A stretch of 50,444 nt of DNA. It comes from Kalymmatonema hyalinum WJT4-NPBG1 (GTDB taxonomy: Bacteria > Cyanobacteriota > Cyanobacteriia > Cyanobacteriales > Nostocaceae). Position numbers and translations under genes: made by a program. Below the pieces are notes generated by a model. It was not told where the DNA came from, searched no databases, and saw nothing but the letters and a program-made list of their open reading frames with translations. Shown in pieces: positions 35,763-44,684 of this stretch. Positions within the stretch are counted from its first letter, which is position 1, and every line of letters begins with the position of its first letter. The DNA lies in the NCBI GenBank assembly GCA_019359075.1, contig JAHHIB010000067.1, positions 1 through 50,444 of the forward strand. Reading direction: 5' to 3'.

Positions 35763-35960
35763 ATGGCTGGACGACCAGAACAGAAAATGTTGAGACGCCA
35801 AAGCAGTATCCTTGCTGCAAAAAACTTCTTGGCACAAATGGATAACGGTGCAATGCCGGAAGATTTGGGGTTTATTGCCAATGCTGCGGGCGATCTCGCA
35901 CTCTTTTGGCATCTGATTGGCAATCCTGAGGAGATTCCCTTACTAGAATTGCAGAGGTAG
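35763..35960 (+). CDS. Short hypothetical protein
   Basis: 65 residues from the ATG at 35763 (MAGRPEQKMLRRQSSILAAK); the frame is open further upstream to 35697. Pattern: basic N-terminus, helix with FLAQMD, then PEDLGFIANAAGDLALFWHL and an acidic end. It has coding-like character but no family is recognised and the ribosome binding site is weak. Confidence 0.45.
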   Translation: MAGRPEQKMLRRQSSILAAKNFLAQMDNGAMPEDLGFIANAAGDLALFWHLIGNPEEIPLLELQR

Positions 35961-36270
35961 TATGACCATCCTTTATTCATTCCCAGTATTCTAATTCACA
36001 TGGGAAAAGGTTTTGTCTTTGAAATTTTCAGATTTTCTCCTATTACAAACTCTATGTGATTTTCTAATAAGAACTTGTAGCGTGTGGGGTGCGATCGCCT
36101 TTAAAGCCACGTAAGAAAAAGAAGTCACCAATAGGGCGATCGCTCCGGTGCTTTTTCTCCTCTTGTATCCAAACACTCTACGCAGCTTTAACAAATTGAT
36201 AACATTCTGATACAACAGTGACCATCGTTTGAGAAAATTTAGGGTATTCCCTCTTCGTTTGGATAGTTCT

Positions 36271-37089
36271 ATGAAGAAATTGATTAAAGGTCTGCGCGAA
36301 TTCCAAGCTAGCTATTTTTCCACCCATCAAGAACTGTTTGAACAACTTTCTCATGGTCAAAAACCCAGGGTATTATTTATTACCTGTTCCGATTCGCGTA
36401 TCGATCCAAACCTGATTACACAAGCTCAGCTGGGTGAATTGTTTGTCATCCGCAATGCTGGCAACATTATTCCACCATTCGGCGCAACCAATGGCGGTGA
36501 GGGGGCAACAATTGAATATGCTGTTCAAGCATTAGATATTCGACAAATTATTGTCTGTGGTCACTCGCATTGCGGCGCAATGAAAGGGTTAATGAAGTTA
36601 GACAGCCTGCGAGAGGAAATGCCGCTTGTGCATGACTGGCTCAAGTACGCACAGGCTACCCGACGGCTGGTTCTAGACCATTACAGCCAATACTCGGGGG
36701 AAGAACTGTTAGAAATCATCATCGCCGAGAATATACTCACCCAAATCGAAAATTTGCGGACGTATCCGGTGATCCGCTCTAAGCTCTACCAAAGACAACT
36801 CAATATTTATGCTTGGATTTATCAAATTGAGACAGGAGAAGTTTTGGCATACGATCCACAAAAGCACGGCTATGTCTTGATTCACAGCCAACCGACACAA
36901 TCGGGGATAGATGAGATAGCAATAAGCCCGCTTGCAAATGGCAATGGCGACTATTCTACCAAAACTCAGCCTGAGGCGTCTCAACCAAGCGAGGAACTCG
37001 TGGTCAGAACAGATCAAGGGTTTCCAATGACATCGCTTTCTCCAGAGCAAATGGAGCGAATTTATCGAGGATCTCGGGCAAAAAAGTGA
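36271..37089 (+). CDS. Beta-class carbonic anhydrase
   Basis: 272 residues from the ATG at 36271 (MKKLIKGLREFQASYFSTHQ), the usual family start; an earlier ATG at 36229 is in frame but adds an untypical leader. Zinc ligands Cys39, His98 and Cys101 and the Asp41-Arg43 pair (FITCSDSRIDP, VCGHSHCGAM) are intact. The enzyme interconverts CO2 and bicarbonate; the length and C-terminal tail resemble the carboxysomal IcfA/CcaA type of cyanobacteria, which supplies CO2 to Rubisco. The Ser/Gln-rich tail from about residue 225 is variable. No carboxysome genes are nearby. Confidence 0.88.
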   Translation: MKKLIKGLREFQASYFSTHQELFEQLSHGQKPRVLFITCSDSRIDPNLITQAQLGELFVIRNAGNIIPPFGATNGGEGATIEYAVQALDIRQIIVCGHSHCGAMKGLMKLDSLREEMPLVHDWLKYAQATRRLVLDHYSQYSGEELLEIIIAENILTQIENLRTYPVIRSKLYQRQLNIYAWIYQIETGEVLAYDPQKHGYVLIHSQPTQSGIDEIAISPLANGNGDYSTKTQPEASQPSEELVVRTDQGFPMTSLSPEQMERIYRGSRAKK

Positions 37090-37226
37090 AAGTCTAGAGT
37101 ATGAGGTGTAGTGTGTAGAGGGGGCAGTTGTCTTGCTTTGTTCATTCGTTTGTGAAATGAAATGACTTTTAGCAAGATGGCTTTGTTGCCTTTGACACTC
37201 CCACCCCTTTAGTTATCTGTTTCTTG

Positions 37227-37751
37227 CTAAAAGTTTCTTTGACTACCAACGGGTTCCGCTTTCTCGACTGAATTATCGTTTAATCCTAAAGTCAATTGCA
37301 GAGGAGTCCGTGATGGGTATGCCTTCACCACTTGTCGATAGACCTCATAGTTAGTAGGTAGCGTCCTCTGTTGCTCACCTACTCTATAATTCAGTTCGTA
37401 CTTCACAGTTTTTAACAATTCGGGATTAGTTGCCTGTTGAAGTTTTTTGCGTTGTTCCACTTCATCAACTGATGGTCGCGGCGGCAAAGCGGGCCACCAT
37501 AGACCCTTCTCATCAGGACCAGTGACTGCCCCAGATGGCTTCAAGCCATTGCGATTTAGCAAAGAAGTGGTAGCAAAAGTTTCAAAGCGCGCTAAATTTT
37601 CATTAGCTAGGTCGTCGGCAACCTTTACTTGCCAGGTATAACTAGTAAGCGCTGTGGCTTCATATTGGTCAGTGGTTAGGGTGCTGCAACTCGTAAGTGT
37701 GAGCGTGGTCAGCACAGCGACTGTTGGGAACAAAAATATTAGCTTTCGCAT
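37227..37751 (-). CDS. Lipoprotein of unknown function
   Basis: 174 residues with a classical lipoprotein signal: MRKLIFLF, hydrophobic core, then LTSC with Cys22 as the lipidated residue. The mature part has a Pro/Trp segment (GLWWPALPPRPSVDEVEQRK) and a Tyr-rich region (YELNYRVGEQQRTLPTNYEV). No family recognised by name; similar small lipoproteins are common in cyanobacteria. Convergent with the carbonic anhydrase. Confidence 0.75.
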   Translation of the reverse strand: MRKLIFLFPTVAVLTTLTLTSCSTLTTDQYEATALTSYTWQVKVADDLANENLARFETFATTSLLNRNGLKPSGAVTGPDEKGLWWPALPPRPSVDEVEQRKKLQQATNPELLKTVKYELNYRVGEQQRTLPTNYEVYRQVVKAYPSRTPLQLTLGLNDNSVEKAEPVGSQRNF

Positions 37752-37973
37752 TATCCTTTTCCTCTGTAACTAGCTTTCTTGAGACTAGACTAAGTTACGG
37801 TATGACGCAGGCATTAAGCATGGTCTGCGTTACGCCGAAGCGATCAGCTACGCTGGTGCCGTAAACAATCGCCCTTATTCGTACCGACGTCTTAGAAGCT
37901 GAGAAACGCTATCATTGGAGCTAATTCAGTTATCGTATTTCTGTTACTAACCAAACTACGGCGGGTTTTTCCC

Positions 37974-38501
37974 ATGCTTCTAAACGTCGATGCTCATCTT
38001 CCCTTTAAGCGTTCTCTAGTCTATGCTGCTTACCGGGACAAGCTCATCGACTTGGTACCTTATATGCCTTCGGTGCAACAAATTAAGTTCATATCAAGTA
38101 AAAAGGAAGACGGACTACTGCATTTGGTATACGAGTGGCATGGCGGTGCAAAGATTCCTAAGGTAGCGCGTAGTTTTCTTAGCGAGGACTTGCTCGTGTG
38201 GACCGAGGAGCAAGTCTGGAATGAATCTGATTTTACGACTCAGTGGCGTATCAAGACCCACTTTTTCACAGAAGCAGTTTACTGTGTTGGCAAAAATAGC
38301 TTTTTGGAAGACGGTAGCGGCACTCTCATTGAAAGCCGGGGGGAACTCCAAATTGACCCGCACCAAATCAAAGGCACACCGCAACTGTTGACAGCAGCAA
38401 TTAGTCGCATTGTTGAGGACTCGCTGGCTAAGCAGGTCACACCTAATTTTTTACAAATGTGCGAGGGAGTTCGTCAACACTTGGAGAAGATGAGAGTTTA
38501 G
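37974..38501 (+). CDS. SRPBCC (START-like) fold protein of unknown function
   Basis: 175 residues from ATG at 37974. Pattern LPFKRSLVYAAYRDKLIDLVP, then alternating strands and a long C-terminal helix (TAAISRIVEDSLAKQVTPNF, LQMCEGVRQHLEKM), which is the helix-grip fold that encloses a hydrophobic ligand. Single-domain and soluble; related proteins of unknown function are common in bacteria. No operon partner. Confidence 0.65.
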   Translation: MLLNVDAHLPFKRSLVYAAYRDKLIDLVPYMPSVQQIKFISSKKEDGLLHLVYEWHGGAKIPKVARSFLSEDLLVWTEEQVWNESDFTTQWRIKTHFFTEAVYCVGKNSFLEDGSGTLIESRGELQIDPHQIKGTPQLLTAAISRIVEDSLAKQVTPNFLQMCEGVRQHLEKMRV

Positions 38502-38925
38502 GAGGCGATTGGCTTTGCCACTGCCCCTTGGGCGATCGCCAGGAGGCACTGCGCTACAACCAGCAATCGCCGAACGCGAGTGCGTGTGCTATCGGACAAC
38601 GCGTCGCGCCTACAAGTTGCACTTTTTATGGGCGGGAGTTCTTACAGGAAATCGGTTTACAGCGCTTTTCAAGTAAATAAACCACGCTTTAGGGGCTGTT
38701 CTGTGCCCATTGGTGTCAATTTAAGCTAAAACCCTTCTAAAATCTCGTTTCCAGGTTTCACCTGGAAAGGCAATTGAAGCGGCTCTGCCGCTCTTAAGGC
38801 AGAGCCTCCTAAGGCTGCATTCCCAGCCTCAGGCTGGGAACGAGGCAAGATGAGAGTTTAGGAGGCTATCCGCTAAACACTGGACAAAACTAGACATAAG
38901 CATCCGAATAAACACAAAAAAAAGG

Positions 38926-38981
38926 AGAGCCACTTGGGCAGCTCTCCAGATCATCAGGGTGCATCTACTTAGCATAATATA
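38926..38981 (-). ncRNA. Candidate small RNA, copy 7 (isolated)
   Basis: The 42-base core is the same as in the array at 10.2-11.0 kb, with the GCCCAAGTG loop variant of copy 1. On the minus strand it has TATATT as -10 box with the same 9-base distance to AGATGCACC, and the GAGAGC/GCTCTC hairpin is followed by a run of T. Flanking DNA is unrelated except for a GAGGGGTGTCACCCCTC hairpin in place of the array's TGAGGGG hairpin. Confidence 0.6.
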
Positions 38982-39071
38982 TCATTTTCGCCCTGAGGGG
39001 TGTCACCCCTCCTGTATGATGTTTTGCTAAAGATACTGTAAAGAAGTTTCCAAGAAAACACTTAGTGCAAC

Positions 39072-39103
39072 CTGTAGAGACGTTGTTTGCAACGTCTCTA
39101 CAG
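39072..39103. repeat. Perfect 14-bp hairpin downstream of gatB
   Basis: CTGTAGAGACGTTG and its complement around TTTG, 4 bases beyond the gatB stop. No T run follows on the gatB strand, so if it ends transcription it does so without the classical tail. It matches a widespread cyanobacterial repeat style. Confidence 0.65.
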
Positions 39104-39106
39104 AAT

Positions 39107-40582
39107 TTAGCCATTCAGCTTCTTTTCCACCAATTGGTTAGTCAGTTTGGGTTCAGCAAGTTTGTTGGTCTTTTTCAGAACCTGTCCGACAAAGAAGCCT
39201 TTGAGGTTGGTATTACCGTTGCGGAACTTTTCTAGTTCTTTGGGATTTGCAGCCATCACTTCATCGATGATCGATTCCAGTACACTGGGATCAGTGATCA
39301 GTTCCTTGCCTTTAAATAATTCCTCAGGAGAACGACCGTCCAGCAACTCTGGAAGCTTCTCTTTGGCTATGGCGTTGCTGATTTTCCCGTTTTCAATCCG
39401 AGTGATGACATCAGCCAGATTGGTCGGTGTTAGGGCAATTTCGGTGATGTTGAGTTTATTTTTGTTGAGGTAGGCGGCGACATCCTGAGTAATCCAGTTA
39501 GCAGCAGCTTTGGGATTTGCGCCAGCAGCAATTACCGCTTCAAAATACTTAGCAACGGAACGTTCTTCTGTCAACACCCGTGCATCATAAGGCGTCAGCC
39601 CCAACTCATTTTCATAATGATGGCGTTTTTGTGCCGGTAGTTCAGGAAGTTGACTGCGCCAGTCTTCTAATTGTTCATCTGAAACCTCAATCGGCGCTAA
39701 ATCTGGTTCGGGGAAGTAGCGATAATCGCTAGAACCTTCCTTAACCCGCATACTAATTGTGCGTTGAGAGCCTTCTTCCCACAGGCGAGTTTCTTGTATA
39801 ATACGTTCAGCGGCTTCTACCGCTGCGATTTGCCGCTCAATTTCGTATTCAATCGCCCGTTGGATGGCGTTGAACGAATTCATGTTCTTGATTTCTACCT
39901 TGGTGCCAAATTCCTTTTGTCCAACTGGACGCACGGAGATGTTGACATCGCACCGCAGAGAACCTTCTTGCATATTGCCATCGCTGACGCCAAGGTAGCG
40001 TACAATGCGGCGCAACTCTTGAGCATACTCAGCAGCTTCTTGTCCAGAACGCAAATCAGGTTCCGAGACAATTTCCACCAACGGCACGCCCGCACGGTTG
40101 TAATCTACTAGAGAGTAGGTGGAACCGGAAAGGCGATCGCTTCCCGCATGTACCAATTTGCCGGCATCTTCCTCCATATGCAGGCGCGTGATGCCAATCC
40201 TTTTGCGAATTGGGTTGCCGTCAGCATCGACTAATTCAATTTCTAACCAGCCATGTTCAGCTATGGGCAGGTCATACTGAGAAATTTGGTAATTTTTGGG
40301 TAAGTCAGGATAAAAATACTGCTTGCGGTCAAATTTGCTATATTTTGCGATTTGGCAATTGAGCGCCAAACCTGCTTTGACAGCGTATTCTAGGACTTTT
40401 TCATTAAGTACCGGCAATACACCAGGCAAACCCATGCAAACCGGGTCAATGTTAGTATTGGGCTCACCACCAAATGCCGTAGAGCTAGAAGAGAAAATCT
40501 TGGTGTTGGTACTAAGCTGACAATGGGTTTCCAGACCAATAATCGCCTCGTACTCAGTTTTTACTAAAGCAGCAGAAGTCAT
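39107..40582 (-). CDS. gatB: Aspartyl/glutamyl-tRNA(Asn/Gln) amidotransferase subunit B
   Basis: 491 residues, full length and intact. GatB of the GatCAB complex activates and transamidates Glu-tRNA(Gln) (and Asp-tRNA(Asn)), essential where GlnRS is missing, as in cyanobacteria. Typical segments: YEAIIGLETHCQLSTNTKIF, DFNRAG-type VDYNRAGVPLVEIVSEPDLR, YAQELRRIVRYLGVSDGNMQ, EGSLRCDVNISVRP, and the C-terminal YqeY-like tail (NPKELEKFRNGNTNLKGFFV, GQVLKKT). gatA and gatC are not in the window, as is usual in cyanobacteria. Confidence 0.95.
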   Translation of the reverse strand: MTSAALVKTEYEAIIGLETHCQLSTNTKIFSSSSTAFGGEPNTNIDPVCMGLPGVLPVLNEKVLEYAVKAGLALNCQIAKYSKFDRKQYFYPDLPKNYQISQYDLPIAEHGWLEIELVDADGNPIRKRIGITRLHMEEDAGKLVHAGSDRLSGSTYSLVDYNRAGVPLVEIVSEPDLRSGQEAAEYAQELRRIVRYLGVSDGNMQEGSLRCDVNISVRPVGQKEFGTKVEIKNMNSFNAIQRAIEYEIERQIAAVEAAERIIQETRLWEEGSQRTISMRVKEGSSDYRYFPEPDLAPIEVSDEQLEDWRSQLPELPAQKRHHYENELGLTPYDARVLTEERSVAKYFEAVIAAGANPKAAANWITQDVAAYLNKNKLNITEIALTPTNLADVITRIENGKISNAIAKEKLPELLDGRSPEELFKGKELITDPSVLESIIDEVMAANPKELEKFRNGNTNLKGFFVGQVLKKTNKLAEPKLTNQLVEKKLNG

Positions 40583-40693
40583 AAAATCACAAATTGTCGC
40601 TAATCCTCGTTCAGGCTACTATTGTAGACTGGTATTGACTTGCCCTAAAGACGGTTATCAGCGTAGAAGGTCGCTGAATTAAGTCAAATTCAT

Positions 40694-41041
40694 TCAAAAT
40701 GGTAGCGGAAAAAAACGATATACAATAAAAATAGTAATTCCATCCAGAATAGACAGCACTAAAGTAGCGATTAGACCACGGCGTTGAGAGATAACATCCA
40801 GAAGTACTAATAGCCATACCAAGGCAATTTCAACTGCAGTAGCAACAAGCAAAAGTATCGTCTTCTTGATGATTGCGGCAAAAATAAAATTTTGTACTTC
40901 AGCAAAACCAAATGGATTTTCACGAGATCAAAGCTGAGTAGACGCGATCAAATCCTTGAGCAACTCGGCTTGTTGCAAAAGAATTACTACAATTCCTATT
41001 GCTGTCAGTACAACAGTGATGCCTTTGAATAATCGACTCAT
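40694..41041 (-). pseudogene. Small membrane protein with an in-frame TGA
   Basis: From ATG at 41041 the frame reads MSRLFKGITVVLTAIGIVVI and onward to a TGA at codon 38 (40930-40928). The same frame then stays open to 40694: FGFAEVQNFIFAAIIKKTIL, LLVATAVEIALVWLLVLLDV, ISQRRGLIATLVLSILDGIT. Three hydrophobic helices in 115 codons in a single frame argue that this was one gene hit by a nonsense mutation. No family recognised. It lies between gatB and a glycosyltransferase on the same strand. Confidence 0.55.
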
Positions 41042-41083
41042 GAATTTTTTGTCATAGAGGGTGAGCAAATAAATTCAGGGGTC

Positions 41084-42352
41084 TTATGCTTGTCTGTGAC
41101 ACTCTCCCAGTTTATCAACAATAATATCAGCGGTACGTTTTACCCCATTGACTTTGCTGATAGCAGTTTGTATTCGGCGGGCGTTTTGACGATAGGAATC
41201 ATTCGTTAACACTTTTTGGATCACAGTCTTTAAGCGATTCGGGTTAAAACGCTTCAGGGAAATAAACTCACCTGCGCCTAACCATGCTACCCTTGCGGCG
41301 ATTCCTGGTTGGTCATCTCCAATGGGAATTGCCACCATCGGTACTCCTGCACTCAGGGATTCCAACACTGAGTTTAAGCCTGCATGAGTAATAAAAAGAC
41401 TTGCACGTTTGAGCAGTTCCAGTTGTGGGGCGTACTTGACAACTATTGGTGAACCTGGCAATTCGCCCAAAGCTTCAGCAGTCAAAGCACCACCTAAAGA
41501 CATGACCAGTTGTACATCCAAATCCTCACAGGCTGCAGCAATTTCCTGAAAGACTTCTACAAAACGATTTTTCAGCGTTCCCATTGAAGCATAGATCAGG
41601 GGGCGTTCACCCAATTTCTCGTAGGGAAAATCTACAGGTTTTCGTGCGCTTGGGTTGATCAAAGGTCCAGTGTAGTGAAAACACTTTGGCAAAGCGAGTC
41701 GGGGAAAGTCAAACTCAGCTGGTTGTTGGCTAATTTGCGCTTCTTTTGACCAGACATCAGTGAGTTGAGAATAGAGAGGCAAATGCCACTGCTTGCGGTA
41801 GCTTTGGATGGTTTTGAAACCCGATGACAAGAGCAGGTTCAACAGCGTGTAAGTCATTTGGTTACGCCACTGCGCCCACCATAGCGGCTGATAACTCCAG
41901 GTTGTGACAAACGGTGGCACATTCGATTCTGGATTCATCATCAAAGCATTGCAGATTGTGACAAAGGGAATGCCTAGATAATCGGCAATAGTACCGCCTT
42001 CTGGGGAAGCTTGATCCACTAGCATTGCATCGATGTTAGCTTCTCTGATGACAGCAGGAGCATTTCGCAGCCTGATGTCTACTAATTCTGTAAATGTAGT
42101 GACAGTGAATTTAAAAGCATCTAAACCGCTCAATTCCCCATCTATTTCCTGTAATTCTTGGGTTTTTCCTAAAGGAAATTCATCAGGGGCGATCGCCCGA
42201 AATTCTATTCCTGCTGCTTGTGCAGAAGCTTCAGCATCTAGAACGTTAATCAGTGTTACGCGATGACCCCGTTGCTGCAGTTCCTGTGCCAAAGCCATCA
42301 TGGGATTGAGATGACCAGGAACTCCCGGACAGATCATACCAAAGTGGGTCAT
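41084..42352 (-). CDS. GT1-family glycosyltransferase (UGT/MGT type)
   Basis: 422 residues, GT-B fold. The start MTHFGMICPGVPGHLNPMMA and the donor-binding region YAPQLELLKRASLFITHAGL, NSVLESLSAGVPMVAIPIGD, DQPGIAARV are those of UDP-glucuronosyl/macrolide-type transferases, which glycosylate small lipophilic molecules such as carotenoids (CrtX-like) or natural products. His and Asp of the first domain (PGHLNP) are present. It is followed upstream on the same strand by a flavin-binding protein 42 bases away, so the two may form an operon. Acceptor unknown. Confidence 0.85.
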   Translation of the reverse strand: MTHFGMICPGVPGHLNPMMALAQELQQRGHRVTLINVLDAEASAQAAGIEFRAIAPDEFPLGKTQELQEIDGELSGLDAFKFTVTTFTELVDIRLRNAPAVIREANIDAMLVDQASPEGGTIADYLGIPFVTICNALMMNPESNVPPFVTTWSYQPLWWAQWRNQMTYTLLNLLLSSGFKTIQSYRKQWHLPLYSQLTDVWSKEAQISQQPAEFDFPRLALPKCFHYTGPLINPSARKPVDFPYEKLGERPLIYASMGTLKNRFVEVFQEIAAACEDLDVQLVMSLGGALTAEALGELPGSPIVVKYAPQLELLKRASLFITHAGLNSVLESLSAGVPMVAIPIGDDQPGIAARVAWLGAGEFISLKRFNPNRLKTVIQKVLTNDSYRQNARRIQTAISKVNGVKRTADIIVDKLGECHRQA

Positions 42353-42394
42353 GTTCCTCTATTTTCCTTTGGGAGTCGGAGTTTAGGAGATACG

Positions 42395-42901
42395 TTAGCT
42401 GTTTCCTTTGCCCTCACTTGTGACATGAGTTAAAGTGCTTAGGTCGTTCGGGTCTACCTCATAGGCAGCACCAAAGCCGATGACAAAGCGACCTTTGCTT
42501 GGCGTAAGTTTAAAAATGCGAAAGTCTGGTAAATCGCGAAATAGTTGAATAATATCTCCGAAACGCGCTTCAAAGCTGTCAACAATTTGATTCCATAACT
42601 CTGTATCGCGTTCGACAAAGGTAGTTGTACAGTCAAAGGTTAGACGACGACGCGCAAAGATTTGCTTAGTTTGAGATTCCTCTTCTATGAATAACACACT
42701 CGCCATGGGAACTGCATAGAGATTTTGAGTGTGGGTAGAAAGACCACTGACATAGATGTAAATATTTTTGCTTTCATCTATTACAAAAGGAGCATAGCTC
42801 GCATTGGGAATGTTATCTGCACTTACGGTGCTGATAACAACGCTTTGGAACAACTCGGTGAAGCTTTGATAGGCGGCGAGGGCAGTTTCAAATTGAGACA
42901 T
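42395..42901 (-). CDS. HugZ/pyridoxamine-phosphate-oxidase-like protein
   Basis: 168 residues from the ATG at 42901 (MSQFETALAAYQSFTELFQS); an upstream start at 42955 is less likely because AAAGG lies 8 bases before this one. The split-barrel pattern VVISTVSADNIPNASYAPFV, NIYIYVSGLSTHTQNL and SVLFIEEESQTKQIFARRRL is the PNPOx-like family; the last feature and the C-terminus resemble HugZ haem-utilisation proteins. Binds flavin or haem. It starts an apparent two-gene operon with the glycosyltransferase. Confidence 0.78.
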   Translation of the reverse strand: MSQFETALAAYQSFTELFQSVVISTVSADNIPNASYAPFVIDESKNIYIYVSGLSTHTQNLYAVPMASVLFIEEESQTKQIFARRRLTFDCTTTFVERDTELWNQIVDSFEARFGDIIQLFRDLPDFRIFKLTPSKGRFVIGFGAAYEVDPNDLSTLTHVTSEGKGNS

Positions 42902-43146
42902 AGAAGAACCTTTTCGTGATAGTAGGTTGGGCAAACCCGTAGGGAAACCCAACAAACAACGTTGAGTTTCGTAGCCTCAACCAACCTACAACGCAAATTG
43001 GTATCATTGATACTCCCCACGGCTATAAGCCTGGGGATTCTTGGCTCAACGTCGCAACTTGCACATGCCTGGGTTGCCCCCTTCGGGTATGCCTTCGGCA
43101 CGTCTGAGCGCAGAGCGCACGCTACGCGAACGACGAACGCAGTCGC

Positions 43147-44351
43147 CTAGGTCGGGAAACCCTCCTGCAGCGCTGTCTCACCAAGCAGCGTAGAGGTTCC
43201 GACTCCCCAAGCGTTACTTTCCGGATGCCCTCCGGTAGACTTTGCTTTAGACAAAATATTGATAGCTGCGTTTACATCTGGTTGTAAGACCGTCCCACAA
43301 TGTGGACAGTCGTGAGTTCTTGTAGATAAACTTTTCTTAACAATTTGTCCACAATTACTGCACTTTTGGGACGTGTAATGGGGTGCTACAGCTACAACCT
43401 TAGTATTGAATTTCCTAGCATTGTATTCAATCCAACGACGAAAATCACTCCAAGCAACATCATTGATTGGCTTGGCTAGGTGACGATTTCTTACCAACCC
43501 TTTCACATTCAAGTCTAGCCTGCGGCACGCCGCTTCGCGTCTACATAAGGTACAAAAGCGTTAGCTTTGCATACGCAACGCGCCAGTCTCTTGGCGTGTT
43601 CTTCACGTTGCCTACTTACTCTTAAATGCTTCCGAGCATACCTTCCCCTAGCTTTTCGTCTGTTGTTTTTCCCTTTCTCTTTGTTGTAGATACGGCGTTG
43701 AACGTGTTTAATGGCTTTCTGTGCTTTACGAAGAAATCTAGGATTTTCTTCATGATGCGCATTGGAACCAGAGTAAAAATACTCTAGTCCCACGTCCAAC
43801 CCAAGTTCACCATTTCCGCTTCTAGGTTCAGTTGCACTTTCAACCTTGACACAAAATTGGACGTAATACCCATCTGCACGTGCGACAATCCGAACACGCT
43901 TGATTAACTCAGATAGGTATGTATGGATGTCCCACTTGCCCAATAATCTCAGTTCACCAATACCTTTGTTATCAGAAAAACTTATTCGACGCTTCGATGA
44001 GTGCAACTTCCACCCTGATGTTTTGTATTCAACAGAACGGCTATCTTTCTTAAAGCGTGGATATCCTTTTTTTCCAGGTTTCTTGTTCTTGCAGTTATCA
44101 AAAAATCTGTTAATTGCACGCTCTACATTTTCAACAGACGCTTGACAAGCGTGGCTATTTAAGTCTTTGACAAATGCATATTCAGCACGCAATTGAGTGT
44201 TGTACTGGTACAGTTGTTTTTTCCCAACACCACGGTTATCCATCCAATATGTCAGCACTTTGTTACGAACAAACTGACTTGTCCGGATAGCTTCGTCTAT
44301 TGCTACTGCTTGGGACTTTTTAACTACAGGTTTGTATTCCAGTACCAACAC
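43147..44351 (-). pseudogene. tnpB: tnpB (zinc-ribbon form) broken by a 26-bp small repeat
   Basis: N-terminal part 44351-43515: MLVLEYKPVVKKSQAVAIDE, RuvC-I GELGLDVGLEYFY, and ends ...AFVPY before VDAKRRAAG and a stop. C-terminal part from about 43512: DLNVKGLVRNRHLAKPI, the zinc ribbon KCSNCGQ...DCPHCGTV and RuvC-III QPDVNAAINIL. Removing 26 bases (a 21-base palindrome-type repeat plus a 5-base duplication TAGAC) joins ...PYVDLNVKGL in one frame. The second catalytic residue, normally Glu in YEDLN, is Val here (GTA), so it may have been inactive even before the insertion. Confidence 0.85.
43518..43538. repeat. 21-base mobile small repeat with 5-bp target duplication
   Basis: GCCTGCGGCACGCCGCTTCG followed by C, flanked on both sides by GTCTA (43513-43517 and 43539-43543). 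The insertion is reconstructed from the tnpB reading frame. A core GCGGC/GCCGC is self-complementary. Confidence 0.8.
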
Positions 44352-44413
44352 TCTTGGATCACCTCCTTTTATTTGTTAATTTCTGTTTAGAATATACAGA
44401 ATATGATGTAAAT

Positions 44414-44614
44414 ATGGCAACAAAAAAACGATGAAAAAATATACCAGTTTTGCATGATGAAGTGAAAGAGAAATACCAGAGCGTGGTAACACTTACTGCT
44501 TGGACAAATATGAAAAATGAAGCGGATAGCAGAGGCATAAGTGTTAGCGAGTTAATTGAAGGATTTGGATGGGGATTAAAATCCCCCTTGGCGTCGCCCA
44601 TAGTTAGAAACTAG
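44414..44614 (+). pseudogene. Ribbon-helix-helix-like small gene with in-frame TGA, beside tnpB
   Basis: ATG at 44414 reads MATKKR, then TGA at 44432-44434, then continues in the same frame: KNIPVLHDEVKEKYQSVVTL, TAWTNMKNEADSRGISVSEL, IEGF. This is the layout of CopG/ribbon-helix-helix regulators that accompany tnpB. It diverges from tnpB, with the two starts 62 bases apart, matching the intact 49-residue gene at 28590. A CGA-to-TGA change would explain the stop. Confidence 0.5.
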
Positions 44615-44684
44615 GGGATAAGCCCTTCGATTTTCGGTCAAAGCGGGTAAAATAACAGTAAATTGAAATTCTATAGATAAAGCA

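Larger units (their letters stand above)
38502..39106. other. Repeat-rich region with a stray small-RNA copy
   Basis: No gene is seen. It contains small GC-rich repeats at 38500-38610, a composite palindromic element at about 38735-38845 (outer ends CTCGTTTCCAGG and CTGGGAACGAGG, with an inner GCGGCTCTGCCGC hairpin), the seventh small-RNA copy at 38926-38981 and a perfect 14-bp hairpin at 39072-39103. Confidence 0.6.
43013..44625. mobile_element. Second IS1341-type element with broken tnpB and broken small gene
   Basis: Contains tnpB on the minus strand and a small ribbon-helix-helix-like pseudogene on the plus strand, in the same arrangement as the element at 27.2-28.8 kb. The tnpB-distal end carries a hairpin around CCCCACGGC...GCCTGGGG at 43015-43042, and small repeats have invaded 43085-43145. 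Boundaries are estimated. Confidence 0.55.

Noticed and set aside
39072-39103. Hairpin as a standard gatB terminator
   Set aside because: No T run follows on the gatB strand, so it is listed only as a repeat.
40928-40930. In-frame TGA as a selenocysteine codon
   Set aside because: No SECIS-like hairpin was seen and the protein is a plain hydrophobic one; a nonsense mutation is simpler.
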